This document shows positions 14,950 through 24,355 of a stretch of DNA of 64,000 nucleotides, piece by piece. Each line of letters opens with the position of its first letter. Positions within the stretch are counted from its first letter, which is position 1. Position numbers and translations under genes: made by a program. The DNA is from Coleofasciculus sp. FACHB-1120 (GTDB lineage: Bacteria > Cyanobacteriota > Cyanobacteriia > Cyanobacteriales > FACHB-T130). The notes below the pieces were generated by a model. It saw nothing but the letters and a program-made list of their open reading frames with translations. It made no database searches and was not told the DNA's origin. The stretch is taken from assembly GCF_014698845.1 (NCBI RefSeq), contig NZ_JACJTV010000018.1, forward strand, positions 1-64,000, given 5' to 3'.

Positions 14950-16566
14950 ATGCAGTGGCTAAGCGAGCGATCGCTCATGGCAGTCCCGACAGTCACAGGC
15001 AGCGAGAATCAGGGAAATGTTGCTGAATTAGTCATTTTTCTGATCGTCTTGTTGTTGGTTGCCACGGGAGTTGCCTTACTATCTCGACGATTTCGGATTC
15101 CCTACATTACAGGGCTAGTGTTGGCAGGATTAGCGATTACTGAGCTTTTGCCAGGTCGCATCCGTCTCGATTCCTCCTTGATTTTTAATCTTTTTTTGCC
15201 GATTCTACTCTTTGAATCGGCAATTAATACCGATATCAGTCGCCTACGCAGCACGTTTAAACCCATTGCCTTGCTAGCAGGCGTGGGCTTTCCCCTCTGC
15301 GCTGCCATCACCTCAGTCTTGCTGAAACTAGAACTGGGGTTAGAGTGGGTGCCTGCCTTGCTAGTTGGGGTCATTTTGTCAATTACGGATACCGCCTTGG
15401 TGATTGCGGTTTTCAAGGAAGTATCTGTTCCCCACCGACTGATTACCCTCGTAGAAGGTGAAAGCTTAGTCAACGATGATGTGGCGCTGGTTTTATTTAG
15501 CCTGATCTTGACTGCAAATTCAACCGGATCGTTAACGCCCCTCGATGTCGTACAGGCATTTTTGTTCGTGATTGTCGGCGGAATCTTAGTTGGCTTAGCT
15601 TTGGGCTATCTCAGTATTGGTTTATTTAGCCAAGCAGACGATCCTCTCAGCGTGATTTTACTCACGGTTGCCGTCGCGCTGGGAGCTTTCCAATTAGGCG
15701 AATTTTTCCACGTATCCGGCGTGGTTGCCGTCGTGGTGGCAGGACTGATTGTGGGCAACCTGGGGGTTTCTCGCAGTACCTCTGCTTCCACTCAAGTCAC
15801 CTTGTTTAGTTTCTGGGAATTTGCCGGGTTTGGTGTCAATACCTTTATTTTCTTACTCATCGGCTTAGAGATTAATCTCATCACCCTTTGGCAGACGCTT
15901 CCAGCCGTTCTTCTCGCACTGATTGCCTACCAAGTCGGGAGGGCGCTCACCGTTTATCCACTCTTGGACTTGGTGCGTTTTTTTGATAAACCCATTCCTT
16001 TGAAATGGCGGCACGTTCTCTTTCTGGGCAATATTAAAGGCTCGCTTTCAACCGCCTTAGCGTTAAGCTTACCGGCTAATTTGCCAGGGCGAGATAAGTT
16101 GGTTGTCATTGTCTTAGGGATTGTGCTGCTATCGTTGGTGGGACAGGGAGTAAGTTTACCTGGATTTGTAAGACGTTTAAAACTCGATCAGCATTCAAAA
16201 TCACGGCAGCAGATCGAAGAATTGCAAGCTCAATTAATGACTGCCAAAGCAGCGCAGGATGAATTAGAGAGTCTTCTGAAATCAGGAGTTTTACCCAAAT
16301 CAATCTACGAAGAGATGCGAGCCGCTTATCAGGTGCGAGTGGCAGCTTCTGAAAGAACCTTGCGGGAGATATATAATCAGCGTCCCGAAGATGCTGCTGA
16401 TGAAAGTAGCGATCGCCTAAAATTAGACCCGATTCGTCGGCAATTACTATTGGCAGAAAAGCAGGTACTCAATGACGCCCTCCGCAGGCGAATTCTCTCA
16501 GAAGAAGTAGTGCAAGAACGCATCAAAACCATTAACGAGCAACTTCTAAGTTTGGAAGATGACTAG
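14950..16566 (+). CDS. cation:proton antiporter, CPA1 (NhaP-like)
   Basis: A 538-residue integral membrane exchanger. About 12 hydrophobic segments span residues 25-415. The ion-site region SITDTALVIAVFKEV and the following ESLVNDDVAL are typical of NhaP-type Na+/H+ antiporters, which swap cytoplasmic sodium or potassium for protons. The last 120 residues form a charged helical, probably coiled-coil tail, where ligand or pH control is often exerted in this family. The start MQWLSERSLMAV at 14950 is used; Met10 is an alternative. The last 35 bases overlap the 3' end of the convergent TrkA-N gene, which could be a regulatory partner or simply compact packing. Confidence 0.9.
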   Translation: MQWLSERSLMAVPTVTGSENQGNVAELVIFLIVLLLVATGVALLSRRFRIPYITGLVLAGLAITELLPGRIRLDSSLIFNLFLPILLFESAINTDISRLRSTFKPIALLAGVGFPLCAAITSVLLKLELGLEWVPALLVGVILSITDTALVIAVFKEVSVPHRLITLVEGESLVNDDVALVLFSLILTANSTGSLTPLDVVQAFLFVIVGGILVGLALGYLSIGLFSQADDPLSVILLTVAVALGAFQLGEFFHVSGVVAVVVAGLIVGNLGVSRSTSASTQVTLFSFWEFAGFGVNTFIFLLIGLEINLITLWQTLPAVLLALIAYQVGRALTVYPLLDLVRFFDKPIPLKWRHVLFLGNIKGSLSTALALSLPANLPGRDKLVVIVLGIVLLSLVGQGVSLPGFVRRLKLDQHSKSRQQIEELQAQLMTAKAAQDELESLLKSGVLPKSIYEEMRAAYQVRVAASERTLREIYNQRPEDAADESSDRLKLDPIRRQLLLAEKQVLNDALRRRILSEEVVQERIKTINEQLLSLEDD

Positions 16567-17239
16567 AACACAACCCTAGGAAATCAATCACCTGATGTAA
16601 CTTTTCCGATTTCGTGACGACTAGCACGGTTGCTCCCGCCTCTAGCACTGTCTTTCCATTGGGAATGACGAGATCAGTTTGAGAATGGGATTGATAGCCA
16701 ATAATTAAAGAACCACTGGGAAACCGGGAATCCTGAGCGACTTGGGACACGGTATGCCCCGCAATGTCAGACTCCGGTGGCACTTTGAGTTTGAAGACTT
16801 CTACCTGACCCTGCTCAAAATGCATCATCGATTCTACTTGGGGATATTCGACAGCATTCACCATTGTGGTCACGGCTAAGTCAACCGTACTGATGACATG
16901 ATGCGCTCCAGCAATTCGATAAGGTTCGGCAAAATCACTTTGGCGCATCCGAGTCACGATATGGGAGACGCCATAGTGCTTGGCAAGTGTCACCATTGCC
17001 AAATTTAAAGCATCATTGCGGAGGGCAGCAACAACCGCATCTGCCTTACGAATTCCTGCTTCCATTAGCACTTGTGTACTGACGGCACTGCCTTCAAAAG
17101 CCATCGCTCCGACTTGTTCGCGAGCATAGCCGCAGGCGGTGGGATTGGTATCGATGACGGCAACCGTGTGTCCCAATTCTACTAATTGTTGGGCTAAGTT
17201 CAGCCCGACCAGTCCTGCTCCACCAATCAATACGTACAT
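16532..17239 (-). CDS. TrkA-N / RCK domain NAD-binding protein
   Basis: A 235-residue soluble potassium-channel-regulator type protein. An N-terminal Rossmann fold begins immediately (G7-A-G9-L-V-G12) with the acidic residue that ends strand 2 (VAVIDTNP). A C-terminal TrkA-C-like domain follows (about residues 150-220: EVFKLKVPPESDIAGHTVSQV, ending in TVLVVTKSE). Such subunits sense NAD(H) or nucleotides and gate Trk/Ktr channels or K+ antiporters. It faces the CPA1 antiporter tail to tail with overlapping ends. No channel subunit gene is adjacent. Regulation of the antiporter is only an inference from position. Confidence 0.85.
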   Translation of the reverse strand: MYVLIGGAGLVGLNLAQQLVELGHTVAVIDTNPTACGYAREQVGAMAFEGSAVSTQVLMEAGIRKADAVVAALRNDALNLAMVTLAKHYGVSHIVTRMRQSDFAEPYRIAGAHHVISTVDLAVTTMVNAVEYPQVESMMHFEQGQVEVFKLKVPPESDIAGHTVSQVAQDSRFPSGSLIIGYQSHSQTDLVIPNGKTVLEAGATVLVVTKSEKLHQVIDFLGLCSSHLPNLEVAR

Positions 17240-17451
17240 GACTCACCTCTGTTGCAGGTATTTACGTCTGACCCTCAAAATCTACAGTGTAGTTGCTGGC
17301 GATGAGAGCCGTAAATTATCCAATAAATTATCCAAATTGTTACTCAGGGCGATCGCTTCTTTGAATTAGAACCGCAAAGGATAACGGAGCAACCGTGTCA
17401 AAAATAAGCACGTTAGCCAGTTGAAATTTTTAATCTGAAAAACTTTCCTTG

Positions 17452-18510
17452 TCATTCTTGAGCAGGCACCTGCCAAATCTTAATGCTGCCATCATGACTG
17501 CCACTGGCTAAAGTTTGTCCATCGGGATTGAAAGCGAAGGAATTTACTTGGCTGTCATCTCCGGCTAGGGTGCTTTTGAGTTCGCCAGTGCGGGGATTCC
17601 ACAGCTGAATCGTATTGTCCAAACTGCCGCTGGCGATTGTCTGTCCCTTGGGGCTGAAAGCAACGGAATTAATTAAAGTGGCATTTCCCTTCAAAGTAGC
17701 GATCGCTTCCCCGTTGCGATGATTCCACAGCTTGATGGTGCCGTCATTACTGCCACTAGCGAGGAGTTTTCCATCGGGACTGAAGGCGACGGAATTCACC
17801 CAGTCAGAATGCCCTTCTAGGGTGCGGATGCGGATGCCCGTACGCGGATTCCATAGCTGGATGGAGCGATCGGCGCTACCACTCGCTAAGGTTTGTCCAT
17901 CCGGGCTAAAGGTAACGCAATTCACAGCATCTAAATTCCCTGTCAGGGTGTGGGTGAGTTCCCCATTACTAAGCTGCCAAAGCTTGATTGTCTTGTCTAA
18001 ACCAGCACTGGCTAAAGTTTTGCCATCGGGACTGATGGCAATGGATAAAACTGAGGTGGAATCCCCGCTAAGGGTGTGGATGAGTTCCCCGTTACTGAGT
18101 TGCCATATCTTGATAGTGCCGTCATAACTGCCACTGGCGACAAGTTTTTTATCCCGACTAATGGCAACGGCATGAATGGGTTTGATATGTCCTTCTAAGG
18201 TACGGATGCGGATACCTTTGGGTAAATTCCACAACTTGATAGTGCCATCTTCACCGCCACTGGCAAGAATCTGCCCATCGGTACTGATGGCGATCGCTTG
18301 CACATAGTTAGAATGCCCTGTAAGCGTGTTGAGCGGTTGGCCTGACTGGGATGCTGTAGTTAATGTAGATGCTAAGGTTAAATCCTCAGTTAAATCCTCC
18401 CCTTTTACAGGGTTGGCAGAAGATTCGAGCGAACTGCATCCAGTCAAAGTCGTCACTGCACCCAAAGCGATCACCACGAAAAATTTTCCGAACTTTGATG
18501 GATGTGTCAT
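17452..18510 (-). CDS. WD40 repeat lipoprotein
   Basis: A 352-residue seven-bladed WD40 protein with a lipoprotein signal: basic start MTHPSKFGK, hydrophobic core, and lipobox L22-T-G-C25, so it should be lipid-anchored and face the periplasm or thylakoid lumen. After a 40-residue linker rich in Ser/Thr, seven blades end in clear WD-type motifs (GTIKLWNLPKG, GTIKIWQLSNG, KTIKLWQ, RSIQLWN, GTIKLWNHRNG, NTIQLWN, GSIKIWQ). Blades are highly similar to each other, suggesting recent internal duplication. It is divergent from der with 93 bases between starts. No enzymatic domain is present, so it is probably a binding scaffold. Confidence 0.88.
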   Translation of the reverse strand: MTHPSKFGKFFVVIALGAVTTLTGCSSLESSANPVKGEDLTEDLTLASTLTTASQSGQPLNTLTGHSNYVQAIAISTDGQILASGGEDGTIKLWNLPKGIRIRTLEGHIKPIHAVAISRDKKLVASGSYDGTIKIWQLSNGELIHTLSGDSTSVLSIAISPDGKTLASAGLDKTIKLWQLSNGELTHTLTGNLDAVNCVTFSPDGQTLASGSADRSIQLWNPRTGIRIRTLEGHSDWVNSVAFSPDGKLLASGSNDGTIKLWNHRNGEAIATLKGNATLINSVAFSPKGQTIASGSLDNTIQLWNPRTGELKSTLAGDDSQVNSFAFNPDGQTLASGSHDGSIKIWQVPAQE

Positions 18511-18603
18511 AGATAGTCACCGCAGAAAACATCACGTCTATCCAGGATGGATACAATATAAATTTGGAGCTGTCATCATCCAGTCGGATGAGCATATCTG
18601 GTT

Positions 18604-19968
18604 ATGTCCCTGCCTGTTGTCGCTATTATCGGTCGCCCAAATGTGGGCAAATCTACTCTTGTCAATCGCTTGGCAGGTGTACAAGACGCCATTGTGCATG
18701 ATGAACCTGGAGTCACGCGCGATCGCACCTATCGTTCTGCCTTCTGGGAAGACCGGGAGTTTGTCATCGTCGATACCGGCGGCTTGGTGTTTAATGATGA
18801 CACCGAGTTTTTACCCCTGATTCGGGAACAGGCAATGTTGGCACTCTCAGAAGCGAGTGCAGCAATCTTTGTCGTCGATGGTCAAAGTGGGTTAACAGCA
18901 GCGGATGAAACGATCGCCGACTGGTTGCGTCAACAACCCGTGCCCGTCCTGCTAGCTGTCAATAAATGCGAATCCTCCGAACAAGGTCTCACCCAAGCAA
19001 TTGAGTTTTGGGAACTGGGATTGGGCGAACCCTTCCCCGTCTCAGGCATTCATGGGAGTGGCACCGGCGAATTGCTCGATGCCCTGATTACCTATATCGT
19101 GCCAGCGGAAGAAATTCCCCAAACTGAAGAAATTAAAGTCGCCATTGTGGGACGCCCCAATGTCGGTAAATCCAGCTTGTTGAACGCCTTTGTCGGCGAA
19201 AACCGTTCTATCGTTAGCCCCATCTCTGGCACGACTCGCGATGCTATCGATATGCTTGTAGAACGCAACGGCAAAACTTACCGATTGATTGATACCGCTG
19301 GGATTCGCAAAAAGAAAAACGTTGAATACGGCCCAGAATTTTTTGGAATTAATCGCGCCTTTAAAGCGATTCGTCGTGCCGACGTAGTTTTATTAGTCAT
19401 CGACGCAGTCGATGGCATCACCGAACAAGACCAAAAACTGGCTGGGCGGATTGATGAAGAAGGTCGCGCTTGTGTAATCGTCATCAATAAGTGGGATGCT
19501 GTTGAGAAGGATTCCTACACCATCTATGAGTTTGAACGCAACTTTAAAGGACGGTTGAACTTTATCGATTGGGCAGAAACGATTTTTGTCAGCGCTCAAA
19601 CAGGTCAGCGGGTGGAAAAAATTCTGGATTTAGTGAATACAGCCGCCGAACAACACAAACGCCGCGTCACGACTGCTGTAATTAATGAAGTGCTACAAGA
19701 AGCAATTTCTTGGGTTTCCCCGCCCACGACCCGCCAAGGGCGTCAGGGCAAGATTTATTACGGCACCCAAGTGAGCAGCCAACCCCCAGCGATCGCGCTA
19801 TTTGTCAACGACCCCAAACGATTCAATGACAACTATCGCCGCTACATCGAAGGTCAATTCCGAAAACAGTTGGGTTTTACTGGAACTCCAGTGCGCTTAT
19901 TCTGGAGAGGGAAAAAAGTCCGCGAGATGGAAGCGGGCAGTCGTAGTAACCGAGCCACTCGCGTTTAA
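18604..19968 (+). CDS. der: ribosome-assembly GTPase Der (EngA)
   Basis: A 454-residue protein with two GTPase domains in tandem, the defining feature of Der, which acts in maturation of the 50S ribosomal subunit. P-loops are at residues 10-18 and 183-191 (both GRPNVGKS). Each domain also shows a DTGG or DTAG switch II and an NKCE or NKWD specificity motif. A C-terminal KH-like domain (about 360-440) ends in the basic tail SRSNRATRV. The ATG at 18604 starts [10 protein letters not shown]. An ecfT-like gene and a pabB/trpE-like gene follow on the same strand after a 70-base AT-rich spacer and may be co-transcribed. Confidence 0.97.
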   Translation: MSLPVVAIIGRPNVGKSTLVNRLAGVQDAIVHDEPGVTRDRTYRSAFWEDREFVIVDTGGLVFNDDTEFLPLIREQAMLALSEASAAIFVVDGQSGLTAADETIADWLRQQPVPVLLAVNKCESSEQGLTQAIEFWELGLGEPFPVSGIHGSGTGELLDALITYIVPAEEIPQTEEIKVAIVGRPNVGKSSLLNAFVGENRSIVSPISGTTRDAIDMLVERNGKTYRLIDTAGIRKKKNVEYGPEFFGINRAFKAIRRADVVLLVIDAVDGITEQDQKLAGRIDEEGRACVIVINKWDAVEKDSYTIYEFERNFKGRLNFIDWAETIFVSAQTGQRVEKILDLVNTAAEQHKRRVTTAVINEVLQEAISWVSPPTTRQGRQGKIYYGTQVSSQPPAIALFVNDPKRFNDNYRRYIEGQFRKQLGFTGTPVRLFWRGKKVREMEAGSRSNRATRV

Positions 19969-20039
19969 TCAATTAAAAATTAAAAATGTAAAATAAATTT
20001 TTGCATTTTTAATTTTTAATGTTTAATTTTTAATTTTCT

Positions 20040-21005
20040 ATGGATTTACTGCGATCGCTACCGCTGGGGCTGTACCTTGAACAACCAATCACTTGGCTGC
20101 ATCACCTCGACCCCAGGGTGAAAATAGCTTGGTTGATGAGCTTTCTCATTGCTCCAGTCCTGGCAAATCCCATCTGGCGCATCGCCCTGGCGGTGCTGCT
20201 AGTTGCTATTACTTTGACGGCGGCGATTCCATTGCGCGTGTGGAAGCAACAAATGGGTTGGCTGTTAATGCTGTGCTTTTTTGTCTTCATCCTGAGCATG
20301 GTTGCCCCCGATGGACTTGGATCGGACTCTCAGCCCCGTCTCCCAGCCGATGAGATATCTTTTCAACAACCCCCCCCTACTCCGAAACCAGGAGTTGTTA
20401 AAGAATCCGCTTCAACTCAAAAACCAAAGGCGACAAAACCAGTCCCGACTGAAAACCCTTCAAAATACCGCTACGTCCTATTTAATCAAGGGCCAGTCAA
20501 AATTACTCGCAAGTCCTTGGATCTTGCAATTAACGTCAGTACCTTACTATTTACCTTAATTTACAGCACCAACCTGTTTTTGCTGACCACAGCTCCAGAG
20601 GAAATTACTGCGGGGATCGAGAGTTTGATGCGACCGCTGCGAGCATTCAAATTTCCCGTGACAGAAGTTGCTCTAACCTTAACTTTATCGCTGCGCTTTA
20701 TTCCTCTGGTTTTAGAAGAAGTGCAGAATTTAGTTCGTTCCGTGCGGACACGGGCAATCAACTGGAAAAAATTGGGCATCCGAAAAAGCCTGCAACTTTG
20801 GTTGATGGTCGCCGAACGGTTGCTCGAAAATCTCCTTTTAAGAGCCGAGCAAATTGCGAGCGCTATGAAGGTTCGCGGCTTTACCAGTCCCGATCGCCAT
20901 CGCGTTCAATGGCACCAGTTGCGTCTCAAGAAGAGCGACTGGGCGGGGCTAGTGAGTTTAGTTGTACTTTGGGGGGCACGGCTGATCTGGGGATGGGAGA
21001 CTTAA
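20040..21005 (+). CDS. energy-coupling factor transporter transmembrane protein (EcfT/CbiQ-like)
   Basis: A 321-residue membrane protein of the CbiQ/EcfT family, the scaffold subunit of ECF vitamin or metal uptake transporters. The start LYLEQPITWLHHLDPRVK carries the family's conserved DPR. Membrane segments lie near residues 30-70, 75-95 and 160-190, and the coupling-helix region (ARG-type motifs: RTRAINW, MKVRGF) that contacts the ATPases is present. A Pro/Thr/Lys-rich insertion of about 45 residues (around 98-143) between two membrane parts is unusual. No ATPase or substrate-binding S component is adjacent, so the substrate is unknown. It sits between der and a chorismate-utilising enzyme. 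Confidence 0.85.
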   Translation: MDLLRSLPLGLYLEQPITWLHHLDPRVKIAWLMSFLIAPVLANPIWRIALAVLLVAITLTAAIPLRVWKQQMGWLLMLCFFVFILSMVAPDGLGSDSQPRLPADEISFQQPPPTPKPGVVKESASTQKPKATKPVPTENPSKYRYVLFNQGPVKITRKSLDLAINVSTLLFTLIYSTNLFLLTTAPEEITAGIESLMRPLRAFKFPVTEVALTLTLSLRFIPLVLEEVQNLVRSVRTRAINWKKLGIRKSLQLWLMVAERLLENLLLRAEQIASAMKVRGFTSPDRHRVQWHQLRLKKSDWAGLVSLVVLWGARLIWGWET

Positions 21006-21020
21006 AAATTAAAAATTAAT

Positions 21021-22463
21021 ATGAAACCTTGGTTTTGGCGATCGCTTCCTCTTCAACATCGAACTGGCTCAGAAGTATTCGCCGCTCTGTTTCTGGACGC
21101 CGGTAAAATTGCCACCCTACTCGAAAGCCCCTACAATCCGCTCCTTCAACACTCACCTGAAGCCAAGAATGCGATCGCCAGATATTCGATTTGTGCCGGT
21201 GCGCCGCGCTTTATAGATGGCGTGCAGGCAGTATGGACTCCACCCGTTGGCGAGATCCTCCCCTTCCTAAGTCGCTTGCGGCAACGTTCTGCCTTCAGGG
21301 ATGAGTCTCTACAGCCCTCAGACCTGCCTTTCACTGGCGGCTGGCTAGGATGGCTGGGTTATGACCTGGCTTGGGAGATTGAGCAGCTACCCCATTTAAA
21401 CTCTGACCCCCTACCATTCCCGGTTGCTTATTGGTATGAACCGGCATCCTTTGCCGTCCTCGATCACTGGGAACAAACCCTATGGCTAGCCGCTAGCGAT
21501 GAAGCCGAACTCGATTCCTTGCAAAACCTGCTAGAAAGCCGAACGCAGGACGAAGTCGTAGAAGAGCCAGTAGAGTCTTCAATCCAAAATCAAAAATCCC
21601 CTCATTTCCATTTTTGGACGCCCCAAACTGATTACGAAGATGCGGTGCGGCAAGCGAAAAAGTATATCCAAGCTGGAGATATCTTTCAAGCAAATCTTTC
21701 CCTACGCTTTGAAAGCCGTGTAACTGCCCGTCCTTGGGCAATTTATCAAGCGTTACACCAAATCAATCCTTCTCCCTTTGCTAGCTATTGGCAGACCCCG
21801 TGGGGGGCACTCATCAGCTGTTCTCCAGAAAGATTGGTTCAGATGCAAAGAGATGGAGATGCGAAATTTTGTGTCTCTACGCGACCGATTGCAGGAACGC
21901 GATCGCGCGGCAGCACCCCCGCCCTCGACGAGCATCTGGCGCAAGACTTGATTGCCAATTCCAAAGAAAGAGCGGAACACATTATGTTGGTGGATTTAGA
22001 GCGGAACGACTTGGGGCGTGTGTGCGAGTGGGGTTCTGTAGAAGTCAACGAACTTTTCACCGTTGAGCGCTACAGCCATGTCATGCACCTCGTGAGCAAC
22101 GTCATCGGCAAAATTCGCCCAAACTACGACGCTGTTGACCTGATTCGCGCCTTCTTCCCCGGCGGTACTATCACTGGCTGTCCGAAAGTCCGTTGCATGG
22201 AAATCATTGAAGAACTCGAACCCGTGCGTCGCAATTTGTTCTATGGTTCCTGTGGCTTTCTCGATTGGCGCGGGCACCTAGATTTAAATATCCTGATCCG
22301 CACCCTCCTCTATCCCAATCATGCCGATGCAGCGATGATTTATGGGCAAGTCGGGGCGGGAATCGTTGCCGATAGCGATCCAGAGCGAGAATGGCATGAG
22401 TCTCTACACAAAGCTCAAGCTCTCCTGGCAGCCCTGGGAAGTTTTAATGTTATTAGTGATTAG
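21021..22463 (+). CDS. anthranilate / aminodeoxychorismate synthase component I
   Basis: A 480-residue chorismate-utilising enzyme of the TrpE/PabB family. The C-terminal chorismate-binding domain is complete (SCSPERLVQ, PIAGTRSRG, MLVDLERNDLGR, FPGGTITGCPK). The later part (MEIIEELEPVRRNLFYGS, then GHLDLNILIRT) looks more like PabB, which aminates chorismate for folate. However, the motif residue 291 is Ala (PIAGT) as in TrpE, where E. coli PabB has the catalytic Lys (PIKGT), so the product cannot be settled by eye. No glutamine amidotransferase partner is adjacent. It starts 15 bases after the ecfT-like gene, consistent with co-transcription. Confidence 0.85.
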   Translation: MKPWFWRSLPLQHRTGSEVFAALFLDAGKIATLLESPYNPLLQHSPEAKNAIARYSICAGAPRFIDGVQAVWTPPVGEILPFLSRLRQRSAFRDESLQPSDLPFTGGWLGWLGYDLAWEIEQLPHLNSDPLPFPVAYWYEPASFAVLDHWEQTLWLAASDEAELDSLQNLLESRTQDEVVEEPVESSIQNQKSPHFHFWTPQTDYEDAVRQAKKYIQAGDIFQANLSLRFESRVTARPWAIYQALHQINPSPFASYWQTPWGALISCSPERLVQMQRDGDAKFCVSTRPIAGTRSRGSTPALDEHLAQDLIANSKERAEHIMLVDLERNDLGRVCEWGSVEVNELFTVERYSHVMHLVSNVIGKIRPNYDAVDLIRAFFPGGTITGCPKVRCMEIIEELEPVRRNLFYGSCGFLDWRGHLDLNILIRTLLYPNHADAAMIYGQVGAGIVADSDPEREWHESLHKAQALLAALGSFNVISD

Positions 22464-22548
22464 TTCTGGGTCATCAGTCAAGTGCCATTGGCGAGTGGCT
22501 GTCAGGCAGGGTTTTGAAGAGCCACTCTTATGAGCAACTAGCAACAGA

Positions 22549-22941
22549 ATGATTCGGCTGGGAACGGATATTGTTTATATGCCTCGGATTAAAGCCGCTG
22601 TTGAACGCTTTGGCGATCGCTTCTTGCAGCGCGTCTATACTTTTGATGAACAACAAGATTGCGGCTACACTCAGGATGATAGCAGTCGCCTCTCTATCAA
22701 CCAGCTAGCAGGGCGCTGGGCGGCAAAAGAAGCCGTTGCTAAAGCACTGGGAACTGGATGGCGGGGAGTCAGCTACACCGATATTGAAATTCGACGTTTA
22801 CCTACAGGTGCGCCGCAAGTGTTTCTCCATCATTCAGCCGCCGCCCAGACAGCAGGCTGGGGAGATTGTCAGTGGCAACTAAGCATCAGCCATGATGGCG
22901 ATTATTCAGTAGCCACCGCTATCCTCGTTTGCTCACCCTGA
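22549..22941 (+). CDS. acpS: holo-[acyl-carrier-protein] synthase
   Basis: A 130-residue phosphopantetheinyl transferase of the AcpS type, which loads the 4'-phosphopantetheine arm from coenzyme A onto acyl carrier protein. The N-terminal magnesium-binding motif GTDIV (Asp7) and the signature AAKEAVAKALGTG, with its conserved Lys-Glu, are present, as is the C-terminal SISHDGDYSVATAI. Length fits the family (about 120-135). It lies 86 bases after the chorismate enzyme and 190 bases before pipX on the same strand. Cyanobacteria usually also carry an Sfp-type enzyme; that is not in this window. Confidence 0.92.
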   Translation: MIRLGTDIVYMPRIKAAVERFGDRFLQRVYTFDEQQDCGYTQDDSSRLSINQLAGRWAAKEAVAKALGTGWRGVSYTDIEIRRLPTGAPQVFLHHSAAAQTAGWGDCQWQLSISHDGDYSVATAILVCSP

Positions 22942-23131
22942 AAAACGTCGCCAATTCCCAAACATTCTCTCTGAGGTGCCCGAATACAAGCTATCATCTG
23001 CATAGTTTGAACTAGAGTGAAACATCTTGGGTTTCAACAGAGAGCGGCTGGCGTGAGTCGCACTGCCGCTTAAACTCTTCGACTTTTCCCAATCCCTCCC
23101 TTAGGGATGGGCATTCTTCGCGTGGATGTTA

Positions 23132-23401
23132 ATGAGCAGCGAAACCTATTTAAATCACCCTACATTTGGCTTACTTTACAGAGTATGTCTGCTTGAGGAC
23201 AGCCAGGAACTATTTACGACCCTTTATGCCCAACGTCTCTTCTTTTTGGTGAATACCAGTCCTACGGGCATCACGTTTGAACCGATTACCCGCAGTGATG
23301 GTCGCCTCATGGTGGAAAACCGTTTGCGGATGCTCCGTCGCAACGGTCAAATGGAGGAGTACACCCAACTTCAGGCTATTCATAAGCGAACATTTCAATA
23401 G
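23132..23401 (+). CDS. pipX: PipX, co-activator of NtcA
   Basis: An 89-residue PipX, the small cyanobacterial protein that swaps between the PII signalling protein and the nitrogen regulator NtcA and so links 2-oxoglutarate level to NtcA-dependent transcription. The Tudor-like N-terminal domain (YLNHPTFGLLYRVC, YAQRLFFLV, FEPI) and the two C-terminal helices (NRLRMLRRNG, EEYTQLQAIHKRTF) match the known protein closely. The ATG at 23132 gives exactly the usual 89 residues; the start at 23126 would add two. pipY follows 85 bases downstream, the conserved arrangement. An NtcA-type small RNA promoter occurs elsewhere in the window (11052). Confidence 0.93.
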   Translation: MSSETYLNHPTFGLLYRVCLLEDSQELFTTLYAQRLFFLVNTSPTGITFEPITRSDGRLMVENRLRMLRRNGQMEEYTQLQAIHKRTFQ

Positions 23402-23486
23402 GGGTAAGCGATTAAAAATTAAAAAATCCTTTTTAATGCAAGCATTTTTAATTTTTGCTTCCCTGCCTATTTTCAAGTGAAGTTAA

Positions 23487-24158
23487 ATGACTGGAGCGAT
23501 CGCCCAACGCCTTTCTGAAATTCGTCAGCAACTGCCGGAATCTGTCCGCCTCATCGCCGTCACGAAACAGGTTTCCCCTGAAGCCATGCGCGAAGCTTAT
23601 GCAGCGGGAGTAAGGGATTTCGGTGAAAGTCGCATCTCTGAAGCTGAACTCAAACAAGCGCAACTGCAAGATTTACCAGACATCACCTGGCACCTGATTG
23701 GACACCTCCAGAGTAATAAAGCTCGAAAAGCCCTAGAACAATTTCAGTGGATTCACTCGATAGATAGTTTAAAATTAGCCCAACGATTAAACGAACTGGC
23801 GCTTGAGCTGTCGCGCTCGCCCTTCATCTGCCTCCAAGTGAAACTGCTGCCAGATCCCAATAAGTACGGGTGGACAGTTCCTCAACTGCTTGCCGATTTA
23901 CCAGCCCTGAATGAGTGCTACAATCTGCAAATTCAAGGTTTGATGACAATCCCGCCTTTCGATCTCAAGGCTTCTGAAATCCTGTCAGTTTTCGATAGAA
24001 CCCGCAAACTAGCCGATGAGATCAGACAGCAAAACTGGTCAAATATTCAAATGCAGCAGCTATCAATGGGAATGTCAGGTGATTACCCACTAGCTGTGCA
24101 ATCTGGGGCAACAATGATACGTTTGGGGCGAATTCTTTTTGGAGAACGGGCATCCTGA
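23487..24158 (+). CDS. pipY: PipY, YggS-family PLP-binding protein
   Basis: A 223-residue single-domain pyridoxal-phosphate-binding protein (YggS/PLPBP/COG0325). The PLP-lysine lies in LIAVTKQVSPE near residue 29. Family blocks follow: FGESRISEAE, WHLIGHLQSNKA, HSIDS, GLMTIPPF, LSMGMSGDYPLA and the phosphate loop GATMIRLGRILFG. It has no known catalytic activity and works in vitamin B6 and amino/keto-acid homeostasis. In cyanobacteria it is the functional partner of PipX, immediately upstream here. Soluble and cytoplasmic. The intergenic region after it contains a 19-base palindrome before sepF. Confidence 0.93.
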   Translation: MTGAIAQRLSEIRQQLPESVRLIAVTKQVSPEAMREAYAAGVRDFGESRISEAELKQAQLQDLPDITWHLIGHLQSNKARKALEQFQWIHSIDSLKLAQRLNELALELSRSPFICLQVKLLPDPNKYGWTVPQLLADLPALNECYNLQIQGLMTIPPFDLKASEILSVFDRTRKLADEIRQQNWSNIQMQQLSMGMSGDYPLAVQSGATMIRLGRILFGERAS

Positions 24159-24186
24159 AAAGCCCCACTCCGCTTACAGATGTCAA

Positions 24187-24205
24187 CATCTATTCCGAAT
24201 AGATG
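24187..24205. repeat. 19-base palindrome between pipY and sepF
   Basis: CATCTATTC and GAATAGATG are exact reverse complements separated by one C. The site lies 28 bases after the pipY stop and 150 bases before sepF. No T-run follows, so a regulator-binding site is as plausible as an RNA hairpin. Confidence 0.5.
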
Positions 24206-24355
24206 AGTAGGGTAATTAAGAGGCATCGGATATTATATTGCCAGCACGACTATATGATTGTTATTGTCGTTTCCTTAAACTAGGACTGCTGCCTCAAGGG
24301 TGCCCTGCGATCCCAGCCCCAAAGTCTAACCTTAAATCGTGATGGAGCGTGAACT

